From positions 4,290,001 through 4,354,000 of the forward strand of contig NZ_CP033365.1 of assembly GCF_013170825.1 (NCBI RefSeq): DNA of 64,000 nt, read 5' to 3'. A model generated the notes under the pieces. The model was not told the origin of the DNA. It did not search any database and saw nothing but the letters and a program-made list of their open reading frames with translations. The number at the start of each line of letters is the position of its first letter. Within the stretch, counting starts at the first letter, position 1. Origin of the DNA: Mesorhizobium sp. NZP2298 (GTDB taxonomy: Bacteria > Pseudomonadota > Alphaproteobacteria > Rhizobiales > Rhizobiaceae). The position numbers and the translations under genes were made by a program. Shown here in pieces: positions 9,551-17,825 of this stretch.

Positions 9551-10855
9551 ATGTCCACGAACGCTGCCTTCACGGCGCGGCGCGCAGCCGCCATTCCGGC
9601 CGGCCTGTCGAAACATCTCGACGTCTATATCGAGAAGGCGGAGAACGCCGAACTGTGGGACGTCGAAGGCAAGCGCTACATCGATTTTGCCGCTGGCATC
9701 GCCGTCAACAACACCGGCCATCGCCATCCGAAGGTGGTCGAGCGCGTGCGCAACCAGCTCGACAAGGTCACGCACACCTCGTTCCAGACCACGCCCTATA
9801 TCGACTATGTCACTGTCTGCGAGAAGCTGAACAAGCTGGTGCCGGGTGACTTCCCGAAGAAGACTTTTCTCGTCTCCACCGGCGCCGAGGCCGTGGAGAA
9901 CGCCGCCAAGATTGCCCGCGCCGCGACCGGCCGCTCGGCCTTTGTCGCCTTCTCCGGTGCCTTCCATGGCCGCACGCTGATGGCGATGACGCTGACCGGC
10001 AAGACCAATCCTTACAAGGCCGGCTTCGGCCCGCTGGTGCCGGATGTCTTCCACCTGCCGTTCCCGATCCCCTATCACGGCATTTCCGAGCAGGAATCCC
10101 TGACCGCCCTCGACCGCTTCTTCCGCTCCGAGGTCGATCCGACGCGCGTCGCCGGCATTTTCGTCGAACCGGTGCAGGGCGAGGGCGGTTTCTACCCGGC
10201 GCCCGTCACGTTCCTGCGCACGCTGCGCGAGATTTGCGACAGGCACGGCATCCTGTTGATCGCCGACGAGATCCAGACGGGCTTTGCCCGAACCGGAAAA
10301 ATGTTCGCGATGGAACATGCCGGCGTTGCCGCCGATATCGTCGTCATGGCCAAGGGCCTTGGCGGCGGCTTCCCGATCGCCGCCGTCACCGGCCGCGCCG
10401 ATGTCATGGACAAGATCCCGATGGGCGGCGTCGGCTCCACCTTTGCCGGTAACCCGCTATCCTGCGCCGCGTCGATCGCGGTGCTTGAGATCATCGAGGA
10501 CGAGAAACTGATCGACCGCGCCAACGAGGTCGGCCGCCGGCTGAAGGCGGTCTTCGAGGGCTGGCAGGAGGGCAACGAATTTTCCTGCATCGGCGAGGTC
10601 CGCGGCGTTGGTGCCATGGTGGCGATCGAATTCGTGCGTGACCGCGAGACGCGCCAGCCCTGGCCTGAACTGGTGAAAGCCATCACGCACACCGCTGCCG
10701 AAAAGGGCCTGCTGCTGCTCTCCTGCGGCGTGCATGGCAATGTCGTGCGTGTGCTGACGCCGCTGACCATTCCCTTCGACCATCTCGACGAAGGCATTGC
10801 CATCCTCAAGGACAGCCTGCGGGCGGCACTGGAAAAGGTGGAGCGCGGACAATGA
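9551..10855 (+). CDS. gabT: 4-aminobutyrate-type class III aminotransferase
   Basis: This 434-residue PLP enzyme moves the amino group of GABA or a similar omega-amino acid to 2-oxoglutarate. It matches GabT along its length: STGAEAVENAAKIAR for cofactor phosphate binding, FHGRT, EPVQGEGGF, IADEIQTGFARTG, and the Schiff-base lysine in MAKGLGGGFP at residue 268, the same number as in the E. coli enzyme. AAGGAGA precedes ATG 9551. Its stop overlaps the next start (ATGA), so it is coupled to the semialdehyde dehydrogenase. In this operon it would take the product of lactam opening; related substrates such as 5-aminovalerate are possible. Confidence 0.92.
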   Translation: MSTNAAFTARRAAAIPAGLSKHLDVYIEKAENAELWDVEGKRYIDFAAGIAVNNTGHRHPKVVERVRNQLDKVTHTSFQTTPYIDYVTVCEKLNKLVPGDFPKKTFLVSTGAEAVENAAKIARAATGRSAFVAFSGAFHGRTLMAMTLTGKTNPYKAGFGPLVPDVFHLPFPIPYHGISEQESLTALDRFFRSEVDPTRVAGIFVEPVQGEGGFYPAPVTFLRTLREICDRHGILLIADEIQTGFARTGKMFAMEHAGVAADIVVMAKGLGGGFPIAAVTGRADVMDKIPMGGVGSTFAGNPLSCAASIAVLEIIEDEKLIDRANEVGRRLKAVFEGWQEGNEFSCIGEVRGVGAMVAIEFVRDRETRQPWPELVKAITHTAAEKGLLLLSCGVHGNVVRVLTPLTIPFDHLDEGIAILKDSLRAALEKVERGQ

Positions 10856-12306
10856 CGCTCGCGCTGCTTCACGACAAGGCCTTCATCGATGGCGCCTGGG
10901 CCGGGGCGGACACGGGCTCGACCTTCGAGGTTTGCAATCCGGCGACGGGCGCGGTTATCGCGCGCGTCGCCGATCTTGCGACCGCCGACGTCGAGCGGGC
11001 GATCCTTGCGGCCGAGCGCGCGCTCGTGGACTGGCGCCAGCGCCCGGCCAAGGAACGGGCCAAGCTACTGCGCGCCTGGTTCGACCTGATCACTGCCCAT
11101 ACCGAGGATCTTGCCCAGATGATCACGGCCGAGCAGGGCAAGCCGCTCTACGAGGCACGCGGCGAGGTCGCCTTCGGCGCCTCCTTCGTCGACTGGTTCT
11201 CGGAAGAAGCCAAACGCGTCTATGGCGACGTCATCCCGTCGGCCGGTCGTGACCGGCGTTTCATCGTGTTGAAACAGCCGATCGGCGTTTGCGCTGCCAT
11301 CACGCCCTGGAATTTCCCGCTGGCGATGATCACCCGCAAGGCGGCGGCCGCACTCGCCGCCGGCTGCACCATGGTCGTCAAACCCTCCGAGGAAACGCCG
11401 CTGACGGCGCTCGCAATGGCCGAGCTTGCCCGGCAGGCCGGCATTCCGGCCGGCGTGCTCAACATCGTGCCGTCGAAGGATGCCGCCGGCATCGGGCGCC
11501 TGCTCTGCGAGCATCCGGTGATCCGAAAACTTTCCTTCACCGGCTCGACAGCAGTCGGCAAGCTCCTGATGCGGCAGTGCGCCGATACGCTCAAGAAACT
11601 GTCGCTGGAACTCGGCGGCAATGCACCGTTCATCGTCTTCGACGACGCCGACCTCGATCTCGCCATCGCCGGTGCTATCGCCTCGAAATTCCGCAATTCC
11701 GGCCAGACCTGCGTCTGCACCAACCGCATCTATGTGCAGGACGGCATCCACGCTGCCTTCGTCGCAAAGCTGACCGAGCAGGTTGCTAGCCTGAAAGTCG
11801 GTGACGGCGCCGCGCCGGAGGTGGTGCAGGGGCCGCTCATCAACGCAAAAGCCGTGGCGAAAGTGGTGGAGCTTGTCGGCGACGCCGTGGATCGCGGCGC
11901 GCGCATCGAGACTGGCGGCAAGCCGCATGCGCTCGGCGGCACCTGGTTCGAACCGACTGTGCTGAGCGGAATGCAGGCGCCGATGCGGCTGGCGCAGGAA
12001 GAAGCCTTCGGTCCGATCGCTCCGGTCTTTCGCTTCAAGGACGAAGCGGAAGTCATCCGCCTCGCCAACGACACGCGCTACGGCCTGATGGCCTATTTTT
12101 ACGCCCGTGATGTCAACCGCATCTGGCACGTCCTCGAAGAATTGCAGTTCGGCATGGTTGGCATCAACGAAGGCCTGATCTCCACCGAGCTTGCCCCGTT
12201 CGGCGGCATCAAGGAAAGCGGTTTTGGCCGCGAAGGCTCCAAGTACGGCATCGAGGAATATGTTGAGCTGAAATATGCCTGCTTCGGCGGGCTGAAGGTG
12301 GGGTGA
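10852..12306 (+). CDS. gabD: NAD(P)-dependent succinate-semialdehyde dehydrogenase
   Basis: This 484-residue aldehyde dehydrogenase oxidises succinate semialdehyde to succinate. It has PWNFPLAMITRK, the FTGST nucleotide-binding motif, the general-base segment LELGGNAPF, and the catalytic cysteine in SGQTCVCTNR (Cys287). These match the GabD subfamily. It overlaps the gabT stop by four bases, so the pair forms a GABA-to-succinate unit. If the aminotransferase acts on 5-aminovalerate the substrate would be glutarate semialdehyde instead; sequence alone does not separate these. Confidence 0.92.
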   Translation: MTLALLHDKAFIDGAWAGADTGSTFEVCNPATGAVIARVADLATADVERAILAAERALVDWRQRPAKERAKLLRAWFDLITAHTEDLAQMITAEQGKPLYEARGEVAFGASFVDWFSEEAKRVYGDVIPSAGRDRRFIVLKQPIGVCAAITPWNFPLAMITRKAAAALAAGCTMVVKPSEETPLTALAMAELARQAGIPAGVLNIVPSKDAAGIGRLLCEHPVIRKLSFTGSTAVGKLLMRQCADTLKKLSLELGGNAPFIVFDDADLDLAIAGAIASKFRNSGQTCVCTNRIYVQDGIHAAFVAKLTEQVASLKVGDGAAPEVVQGPLINAKAVAKVVELVGDAVDRGARIETGGKPHALGGTWFEPTVLSGMQAPMRLAQEEAFGPIAPVFRFKDEAEVIRLANDTRYGLMAYFYARDVNRIWHVLEELQFGMVGINEGLISTELAPFGGIKESGFGREGSKYGIEEYVELKYACFGGLKVG

Positions 12307-12358
12307 GGCATGGCGCTTATTATTCGCCAGACAGGAGCAGGCCCAGAAAGGGACTAAG

Positions 12359-13048
12359 ATGCCAGATCGAAAAGTCGCCCTCGTCGTCGGTGCATCGCGA
12401 GGCCTGGGTCTCGGGCTCGCCCATGCCTTCGTCTCACGCGGATGGGAGGTGATAGCGACCGTACGCAGCGCGCATGGCCGCGGCGCCCTGGAAACCCTTG
12501 CCGGCAATGGGTTGGTTTCCATTGCGCACATGGACATCAACAAACCAGAAGACGTAACGGCCCTTCGGAAGATGCTCTCGGCGCGCGCGCTCGACGTTTT
12601 GTTCGTCAATGCGGGCGTTGCTATTGACCCTTCCATTGCCGCGGAAACCGTCTCGACACAGGACTTCGTGGACGTCATGGTCACGAACGCGCTTTCTCCG
12701 CTGCGCGTCATTGGAGCGCTCCACGATTTGGTCGATCCCGAAGGCGTTGTCGCAGCGATGTCTTCGGACATGGGCAGCATCAACGACAATGCCGGCGGCG
12801 GATGGGAGATCTATCGCGCCAGCAAGGCGGCCCTCAATCAGATGATGAAAAGTTTCGCGATCCGCAAAGGAGACGGGCGAACCTATATCGCCATGTCGCC
12901 GGGATGGGTACGCACGGAGATGGGTGGCAATGGGGCGCCGCTCGACATAGAGACGAGCGCCGCGGGAATTGCCGAGACGCTGATCGCCCGTTCGGGCGCT
13001 GGTGGCATTCATTTCGTCGATTTCCGCAACCAACCCCTTGCTTGGTAG
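12359..13048 (+). CDS. Short-chain dehydrogenase/reductase
   Basis: This 229-residue protein is a classical SDR. The Rossmann motif GASRGLGLG is at residues 11-19, NAG at about 85-87, and the catalytic YxxxK appears as YRASK near residue 156. The substrate-determining loop is short. It lies 52 bases after gabD on the same strand with AGAAAGGG upstream, so it may be the last gene of the catabolic unit, but it has no necessary role in a lactam-to-succinate route. The substrate is unknown. Confidence 0.82.
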   Translation: MPDRKVALVVGASRGLGLGLAHAFVSRGWEVIATVRSAHGRGALETLAGNGLVSIAHMDINKPEDVTALRKMLSARALDVLFVNAGVAIDPSIAAETVSTQDFVDVMVTNALSPLRVIGALHDLVDPEGVVAAMSSDMGSINDNAGGGWEIYRASKAALNQMMKSFAIRKGDGRTYIAMSPGWVRTEMGGNGAPLDIETSAAGIAETLIARSGAGGIHFVDFRNQPLAW

Positions 13049-13609
13049 GCGCTGTGCAGACGGCGTGACGTCGCGCGCAGTTGTTTCCTGCCCACAGTGC
13101 GTCGCTCGGCCTTGCCGATCATCGTACTCGCGTTACCAGGCCTGTTTCTTTCCGGCTGGCGGTCGTCGGGTTAACGACCCGACGTTGCCCGATCCAGGCA
13201 CGGCAGCTTGGCGCTCATGTCGGTCGTCGGCGATTGTCGTGCAGGCTCCTAAAAGCAGACGTCAGAATTCCTTCGAATTGGCAGAGAGTGTGAATGAGGC
13301 TTTCACGTCGATCGTAGAAGAAACTGACGAGGCATCGACTTTCTGGAGCGTGCCCTCGCTGGTGTAGATGTCAGGACGAATCCCCTGTGCCAAAAGCTGG
13401 TGCCCATCCCCTGTGATCCGCCAATCGGCATCCAACATAAGGTATCAGTCACAAAAATCGTCGAAATCAATCGGCATGGAGAATCCGACCTTCACACGGT
13501 CGATGATGACCGTTGTCTCGAATCCCTCGATGGGTTCACGCAAAAGGAATTTCCGAATAAAGGCCTCGTCACTCTTGCGACATTACCCGCGGCAATTTCG
13601 TTGTCCGAT
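13049..13609. other. Gene-poor stretch between the catabolic cluster and copC
   Basis: About 560 bases carry no convincing gene. Short open frames exist in several registers, but they lack ribosome-binding sites, recognisable motifs and the strong third-position GC bias of the neighbours, and base composition is less GC-rich. It may be a boundary between separately acquired segments. Confidence 0.55.
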
Positions 13610-13638
13610 GGAATAAAAGCGCTTCCCGAATGTCCACA
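13610..13638 (+). promoter_or_regulatory. ECF-type promoter upstream of copC
   Basis: GGAATAA at 13610-13616 and TGTCCACA at 13631-13638 are separated by 14 bases. The same two boxes at the same spacing precede the DUF305 gene at 15210. The -10-like box lies about 40 bases before the copC start. The repetition is seen directly; recognition by the ECF factor at 17301 is inference. Confidence 0.6.
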
Positions 13639-13676
13639 TGGGTGGAAATCACTCCATGCATGGAAGGACATATCGA

Positions 13677-14045
13677 ATGAAACATGCTTCTGTTTTCCTC
13701 GCATTCGCGGGGCTCGGTTACCTTTTCGCAGCCGGCCCGGCGTTCGCGCATGCGCATCTCAAGAGCGCCAACCCGGCCGACAAGGCGATTATATCGACCT
13801 CCCCGATGGCGCTGACGCTCGACTTCACAGAGGGACTGAACCTCGCTTTTTCCGGCGCCAATCTGCAGGACGCTTCGGGTTCGCAGGTCCAGCAGGGCAA
13901 GGCGCAACTGTCGAACGGAGACGAAACCCTCACCATTCCTCTGCAATCGGCGCTCAGGCCGGGCGACTATACGGTCAAATGGCATGTTCTTTCGGCCGAC
14001 GGTCACAAGACCGACGGCAGCTACAGCTTCACGGTCGAGCCTTGA
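13677..14045 (+). CDS. copC: Periplasmic copper-binding protein CopC
   Basis: This 122-residue protein is a CopC/YobA-family periplasmic copper carrier. A signal peptide ends at PAFAHAHLKSANP, so the mature chain would begin with the HAH copper-site histidines. The C-terminal segment WHVLSADGHKTDGSYSFTV is the other conserved element, with its histidine completing the site. The start at 13677 is preferred to an upstream ATG because AAGGAC precedes it and the signal peptide then has normal length. The stop overlaps the copD start. Confidence 0.9.
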   Translation: MKHASVFLAFAGLGYLFAAGPAFAHAHLKSANPADKAIISTSPMALTLDFTEGLNLAFSGANLQDASGSQVQQGKAQLSNGDETLTIPLQSALRPGDYTVKWHVLSADGHKTDGSYSFTVEP

Positions 14046-14926
14046 TCGATCCGCAAGGGCTATGGATTTTGGGTCGTGCCGTTATCGACACCGCCCTCAT
14101 GGTGCTCTGGGGGTGTTGCGCGTTCTTTTCTGCCGCTACGCCGCCATCCCTCTGCGCCCTCCTGATCCGGCGCTTTTCAGGGGTCTCCGCAATTTGCACA
14201 ATGATGGTGGCGGCAGGTGTCCTGGTCGTCCTTCCGGCGCAGATCGCTGTCGTAACCGATGATTGGCGCGCGACCGTTGACCCGCGAACGCTCTGGTCGT
14301 TTCTCACGCTGACGACCGGTGGACGGGCATGGGATATGCTCGCCGCAGGTTCGTTACTGCTTGGACTGGCCCGTTGGCTCATGCCACGTCGCCAAACTCT
14401 TGCGGCGGTTTTGGCCGGCTGTTCCTTGGCGAGCCTTTCCCTGACAGGGCACGCAGCAATGAGGACAGGCTTTGAGCGCACTCTTCATACCGGCATCGAC
14501 ATCGTCCATGTTCTTTCCGCCGGAGCATGGTTTGGCGGTCTTGTTGGTTTTGTATTTGTCATGCGGGCGGCACGCGACGTTGCTCATCGTCCTCAAGCAT
14601 TGGTCGCGCTGTCCCGATTCTCTACGCTAGGCCACGTTGCCGTCGCACTGGCGATCTTGAGCGGCGTGGCCAATAGCTTGCTCATCCTCGGTCATTTGCC
14701 GACAGATTGGCGGTCGCCCTATCAGGCAAGGCTCCTCATCAAGATCGGACTTGTCGCGATCATGTCGCTCGCGGCCATCGTAAATCGCTATGTCTTCGTT
14801 CCCCTCTTGCGGAGAAAGCGCCGCGAGGCAGAAACCGCGTTGCTAGCCGGCGCTGCCTTCGAGCTCTTGCTTGGCGCGATCGTTATTGCACTGGTTGCCG
14901 CCTTCGGAACCATGGATCCGTCTTGA
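14042..14926 (+). CDS. copD: Copper resistance membrane protein CopD
   Basis: This membrane protein of about 294 residues has eight or so hydrophobic segments and the CopD-family histidines in LTGHAAM and TGIDIVHVLSAGAWFGGL, and the C-terminal region RLLIKIGLVAIMSLAAIVNRY is also typical. CopD is thought to pass copper across the inner membrane together with CopC. The start is uncertain. TTG at 14042, overlapping the copC stop (TTGA), keeps the first membrane helix intact, whereas the first ATG in frame at 14099 would cut into it. The frame is open further upstream to 13400, but that part is out of phase under copC and not protein-like. Confidence 0.82.
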   Translation: MIDPQGLWILGRAVIDTALMVLWGCCAFFSAATPPSLCALLIRRFSGVSAICTMMVAAGVLVVLPAQIAVVTDDWRATVDPRTLWSFLTLTTGGRAWDMLAAGSLLLGLARWLMPRRQTLAAVLAGCSLASLSLTGHAAMRTGFERTLHTGIDIVHVLSAGAWFGGLVGFVFVMRAARDVAHRPQALVALSRFSTLGHVAVALAILSGVANSLLILGHLPTDWRSPYQARLLIKIGLVAIMSLAAIVNRYVFVPLLRRKRREAETALLAGAAFELLLGAIVIALVAAFGTMDPS

Positions 14927-15209
14927 TCCACGTGCCTCAGGGTTCAAAAACGGCAATCACAAATCTGTTATCGAATAGATTGCTCACCCTGAAGGACAAC
15001 GTCCTTCGAAGTATCACAGGGCGTGCGTCGCAAAAGCCTATCTGATCGCGCGACAGGGGCGTTAGCGCCGACTGAGAGAGAAAGCTTTCGCAAAGGGCTG
15101 CATGGATTCTAGTTGACGGCATCCAAGGCCGCCCGTGTTGCATCTTCATCTTAATACTGCAGGCGACTGGGCCCGGTTCGGCATCGCCAAGAAAAATTTC
15201 AGTTCGCGC
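14927..15209. other. Intergenic stretch between copD and the DUF305 gene
   Basis: No gene with a ribosome-binding site or recognisable motif was found in this stretch, which is less GC-rich than its surroundings. The only clear signal is the promoter-like element at its right end, annotated separately. Confidence 0.5.
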
Positions 15210-15238
15210 GGAATAATCCGCCGTCTGCGGTGTCTACC
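15210..15238 (+). promoter_or_regulatory. ECF-type promoter upstream of the DUF305 gene
   Basis: GGAATAA at 15210-15216, a 14-base spacer and TGTCTACC at 15231-15238 repeat the copC upstream element exactly in spacing. The start codon is 43 bases from the second box, close to the 46-base distance at copC. Confidence 0.6.
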
Positions 15239-15273
15239 CTTCTGAACTCTTCGAGAGAGAACAGGAGATAACG

Positions 15274-15777
15274 ATGACCGCCTTATTTCGCAGTACCTGG
15301 ATTCTGGCAACCACATCGCTGCTCACCGTCGTCTCGGTGTCGGCCTTTGCCCAGGATGTGCCAGCCCACCATCACCAGACCGTATCCGGCCTGACGGACG
15401 AAGCACCGTTTCTACAGGAAAACGACGCAGCCATGGTGAAAATGATGAACGACATGGCGGTCAAGCCGACAGGTGATGTCAATCGCGATTTCGTCGAGAT
15501 GATGCTCCCGCATCACCAGGGAGCGATCGACATGGCCGTCGCGTACCTGCGCTACGGCAATAACGAGCAGCTCAAGCGGATCGCGCAAGAAATCATTGTC
15601 GATCAGCAGCAGGAGATCGCGGCCATGCGCATGGCGCTTGGCGACCCGCTTCCCGCCTCCGACGCGGTTCCGACGCAGGTCGATCCCAAGGATGCGAAGA
15701 CAACACAGAGCCCTCACGAAGAGACGTCATCGAAGGCCCCGGCCATGCAGATGATGATGATGAAGCCCGCCAACTGA
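15274..15777 (+). CDS. Secreted DUF305 protein, His/Met-rich
   Basis: This 167-residue protein has a signal peptide ending near VSAFAQ, then AHHHQ, and the DUF305 core with the hallmark MMLPHHQGAIDMA at residues about 74-86. A run of methionines (MQMMMMKP) lies at the C-terminus. DUF305 proteins are periplasmic ferritin-like helical proteins often found in copper or metal loci; the paired histidines and the methionines are consistent with metal binding. AGGAGA precedes ATG 15274. The beta-propeller gene follows after 13 bases. Precise function is not known. Confidence 0.85.
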   Translation: MTALFRSTWILATTSLLTVVSVSAFAQDVPAHHHQTVSGLTDEAPFLQENDAAMVKMMNDMAVKPTGDVNRDFVEMMLPHHQGAIDMAVAYLRYGNNEQLKRIAQEIIVDQQQEIAAMRMALGDPLPASDAVPTQVDPKDAKTTQSPHEETSSKAPAMQMMMMKPAN

Positions 15778-15790
15778 AAAGGACCGAGAC

Positions 15791-17245
15791 ATGAGAACCA
15801 AACTGAAGATACTTGCTCTTCTGGCAAGCACCATGATTGCCCCCGTGGCAGCTTTTGCCGGCCAGGCGCCCGGCCTCGCCTCCGACCCGGACATTCCGAT
15901 CAGCCACAAGGACCGCGTCTATGCGGCCGAGCAGTTCTCCAACACGGTTTCTGTCTCCGACCCGGTCGACAACAAACTCCTCGGCGTCATCAAGCTCGGC
16001 GATCCACAGCCCGGCAACCTGAGCCCCCTCTACAAGGGTCAGGTGCTGGTCCACGGCATGGGTTTCTCTCCGGATCACAAGACGCTCGCGATCGTGTCGA
16101 TCGGCTCCAATTCGGTTACTTTCATCGATACGGCGACCAATGCCGTGAAGCATACGACCTATGTCGGCCGGTCCCCGCATGAGGCCTTCTTTACGCCCGA
16201 CGGCAAGGAAGTCTGGGTGACGGTCCGCGGCGAAGACTATATCTCCGTGATCGACGCGAGCACTTTCGAAGAAAAGACCCGGATCAAGGTCGCTCCTGGC
16301 CCCGGCATGCAGATCTTCTCGCCGGACGGCAAATACGGCTATATCTGCTCTTCCTTCAATCCGGATGTCGCCATCGTCACCGTCGCAGACCATCAGATCG
16401 TCGGCCATGTGAAGCAGGTTAGCCCCTTCTGCCCGAACATTGCCGCCTCCGCCGACGGCAAACAGGTGTGGTTCACGCTGAAGGATGTCGGCAAGACGCA
16501 GGTCTTCGATGCCGAGGCGCCCTTTGACCTCATCAAGACCATCGACACCGGACCGATCACCAACCACGTCAATCTCGTCGTCAACAAGAACGGCAGTTTT
16601 GCTTACGTGACCGTGGGTGGCCTGAACGAAGTGAAGGTGTATCGCACGGATAATTTCGAGCAGGTCGCGACTATACCGGTCGGAAACCTGCCGCACGGTA
16701 TCTGGCCGTCGGGCGATGGCACGCGAGTGTATGTTGGCCTCGAGAATGCCGACCAGTTCGCCGTCATCGATACGCTGACCAACAAGGTTATCGCCAACAT
16801 CCCGATCGGCCAGGCGCCGCAGGCGGTCGCCTACGTTCCGAACGCGGTGCCCGAAGGCGATGGGATGCAAAACCTCGTGCCGCTCGGCGGGGCGGGAGAC
16901 GCCGCTCACCTGAAGCTCGCGGCCAAGGGTGACAAGGACAAGCAGCAGTCGACGAGCGTCACCCTCTTCAACCAGGGGCTGACGCAGGTTCTGCAGGCTG
17001 CTGTCGCTGGCCTCGATCCGAAGAAGCCTTACGTGCTTGCGCTTTCCGAAAAGCGCGATGGCAGCGGTCAGCTCCAGGGCCTTGCAGCATTCATGACCAA
17101 TCCCGCCGGTTCGGCTATTGTTAACGCGGTCGGTCCGATCCGACAGATCGTCGAAGCCAAGCACAAGGACGAGAAGCGCTATCTCGTCGTTGCCACCTCT
17201 GCCGATGGCAAGCCCGGCGAGATTGTGCAGGTTCAGGCAGAGTAA
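15791..17245 (+). CDS. Periplasmic YVTN-family beta-propeller protein with a C-terminal extra domain
   Basis: This 484-residue protein has a signal peptide (cleavage near AAFAG) and a series of YVTN-type blades, seen as repeats such as NSVTFIDTATNAVKHT, DYISVIDASTFEEKT, NEVKVYRTDNFEQVATIPVG and DQFAVIDTLTNKVIANIPIG up to about residue 350. The last 120 residues form a different domain with the pattern GLTQVLQAAVAGLDPKKPY, which recalls the C-terminal domains of RskA-type anti-sigma factors. It lies 13 bases after the DUF305 gene and just before the ECF sigma gene, so it is probably a periplasmic partner in the same response. Ligand and role are unknown. Confidence 0.82.
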   Translation: MRTKLKILALLASTMIAPVAAFAGQAPGLASDPDIPISHKDRVYAAEQFSNTVSVSDPVDNKLLGVIKLGDPQPGNLSPLYKGQVLVHGMGFSPDHKTLAIVSIGSNSVTFIDTATNAVKHTTYVGRSPHEAFFTPDGKEVWVTVRGEDYISVIDASTFEEKTRIKVAPGPGMQIFSPDGKYGYICSSFNPDVAIVTVADHQIVGHVKQVSPFCPNIAASADGKQVWFTLKDVGKTQVFDAEAPFDLIKTIDTGPITNHVNLVVNKNGSFAYVTVGGLNEVKVYRTDNFEQVATIPVGNLPHGIWPSGDGTRVYVGLENADQFAVIDTLTNKVIANIPIGQAPQAVAYVPNAVPEGDGMQNLVPLGGAGDAAHLKLAAKGDKDKQQSTSVTLFNQGLTQVLQAAVAGLDPKKPYVLALSEKRDGSGQLQGLAAFMTNPAGSAIVNAVGPIRQIVEAKHKDEKRYLVVATSADGKPGEIVQVQAE

Positions 17246-17252
17246 GTGAAAC

Positions 17253-17278
17253 TGGCCCGCCTCGCTTGGGGCGGGCCA
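17253..17278 (+). terminator. Hairpin between the beta-propeller and sigma factor genes
   Basis: A perfect nine-base inverted repeat (TGGCCCGCC and GGCGGGCCA) with an eight-base loop lies eight bases after the propeller stop. It lacks a T-run and may only partly terminate, which would give low read-through into the sigma gene. Confidence 0.55.
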
Positions 17279-17300
17279 ATCCACGGGTAGCAGATGTGTG

Positions 17301-17825
17301 ATGGATGATCTTCTTTTCCAGGTCGAGCCGATGATCCCGGCATTACGACGCTATGCCCGCGGTCTCGTTCACGATGCGGTCGCTGCCGACGATCTCGTGC
17401 AGGACTGCCTTGAACGCGTGATCTCTCATTGGCACCGGCGCCGAAATGATGACGCCCGCACCTGGGTGTTCGCTATCCTGCATAATCTTGCAGTCAGCCG
17501 GCTGCGGCAGGCCGCCCGGCGCGGTCCGCATGTTGCCATAGAAGAGATCGCAGATGATCTCATGGCGCATCCGCCGACACAGGAGGACGACCTTGCAAGA
17601 GCGGACGTCGTCTCGGCGATCCAACAACTGTCGGAAGAACAGCATAGCGTGCTGCTGCTGGTAGCTGTCGAAGACCTTAGCTACGCCCAGGTCGCCGAAG
17701 TATTGGCGATCCCCGTCGGAACCGTGATGTCGCGACTGTCGCGCGCGCGCGAGCGTCTGCGGCAGATATTGGAAAGTCCCGCCAGGGGGGCTAGACCGGG
17801 CTCGCATCTGCGGAGGGTGAAATGA
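17301..17825 (+). CDS. ECF-family RNA polymerase sigma factor
   Basis: This 174-residue protein has the two-domain ECF layout. Sigma region 2 lies at about residues 10-75 (DLVQDCLERVISHWHRR and WVFAILHNLAVSRLR) and region 4 at about 105-160 with the helix-turn-helix DLSYAQVAEVLAIPVGTVMSRLSRAR. ATG 17301 is used; GTG 17298 directly in front is an alternative. Its stop overlaps the start of the membrane protein that follows (ATGA), the normal arrangement for an ECF factor and its anti-sigma. It is the best candidate to read the GGAATAA/TGTCYAC promoters upstream of copC and the DUF305 gene. Confidence 0.93.
   Translation: MDDLLFQVEPMIPALRRYARGLVHDAVAADDLVQDCLERVISHWHRRRNDDARTWVFAILHNLAVSRLRQAARRGPHVAIEEIADDLMAHPPTQEDDLARADVVSAIQQLSEEQHSVLLLVAVEDLSYAQVAEVLAIPVGTVMSRLSRARERLRQILESPARGARPGSHLRRVK

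Noticed and set aside
11065..12789. 574-codon minus-strand open frame
   Set aside because: It lies opposite gabD and the SDR gene, whose catalytic motifs are clear; the minus frame has no recognisable domain.
13400..14041. Long upstream extension of the copD frame
   Set aside because: It runs out of phase beneath copC and has no membrane or domain pattern; only the part after the copC stop is protein-like.
15593..17284. 563-codon minus-strand open frame
   Set aside because: It is antisense to the beta-propeller gene and rich in Asp/Arg as expected of a GC-rich shadow.
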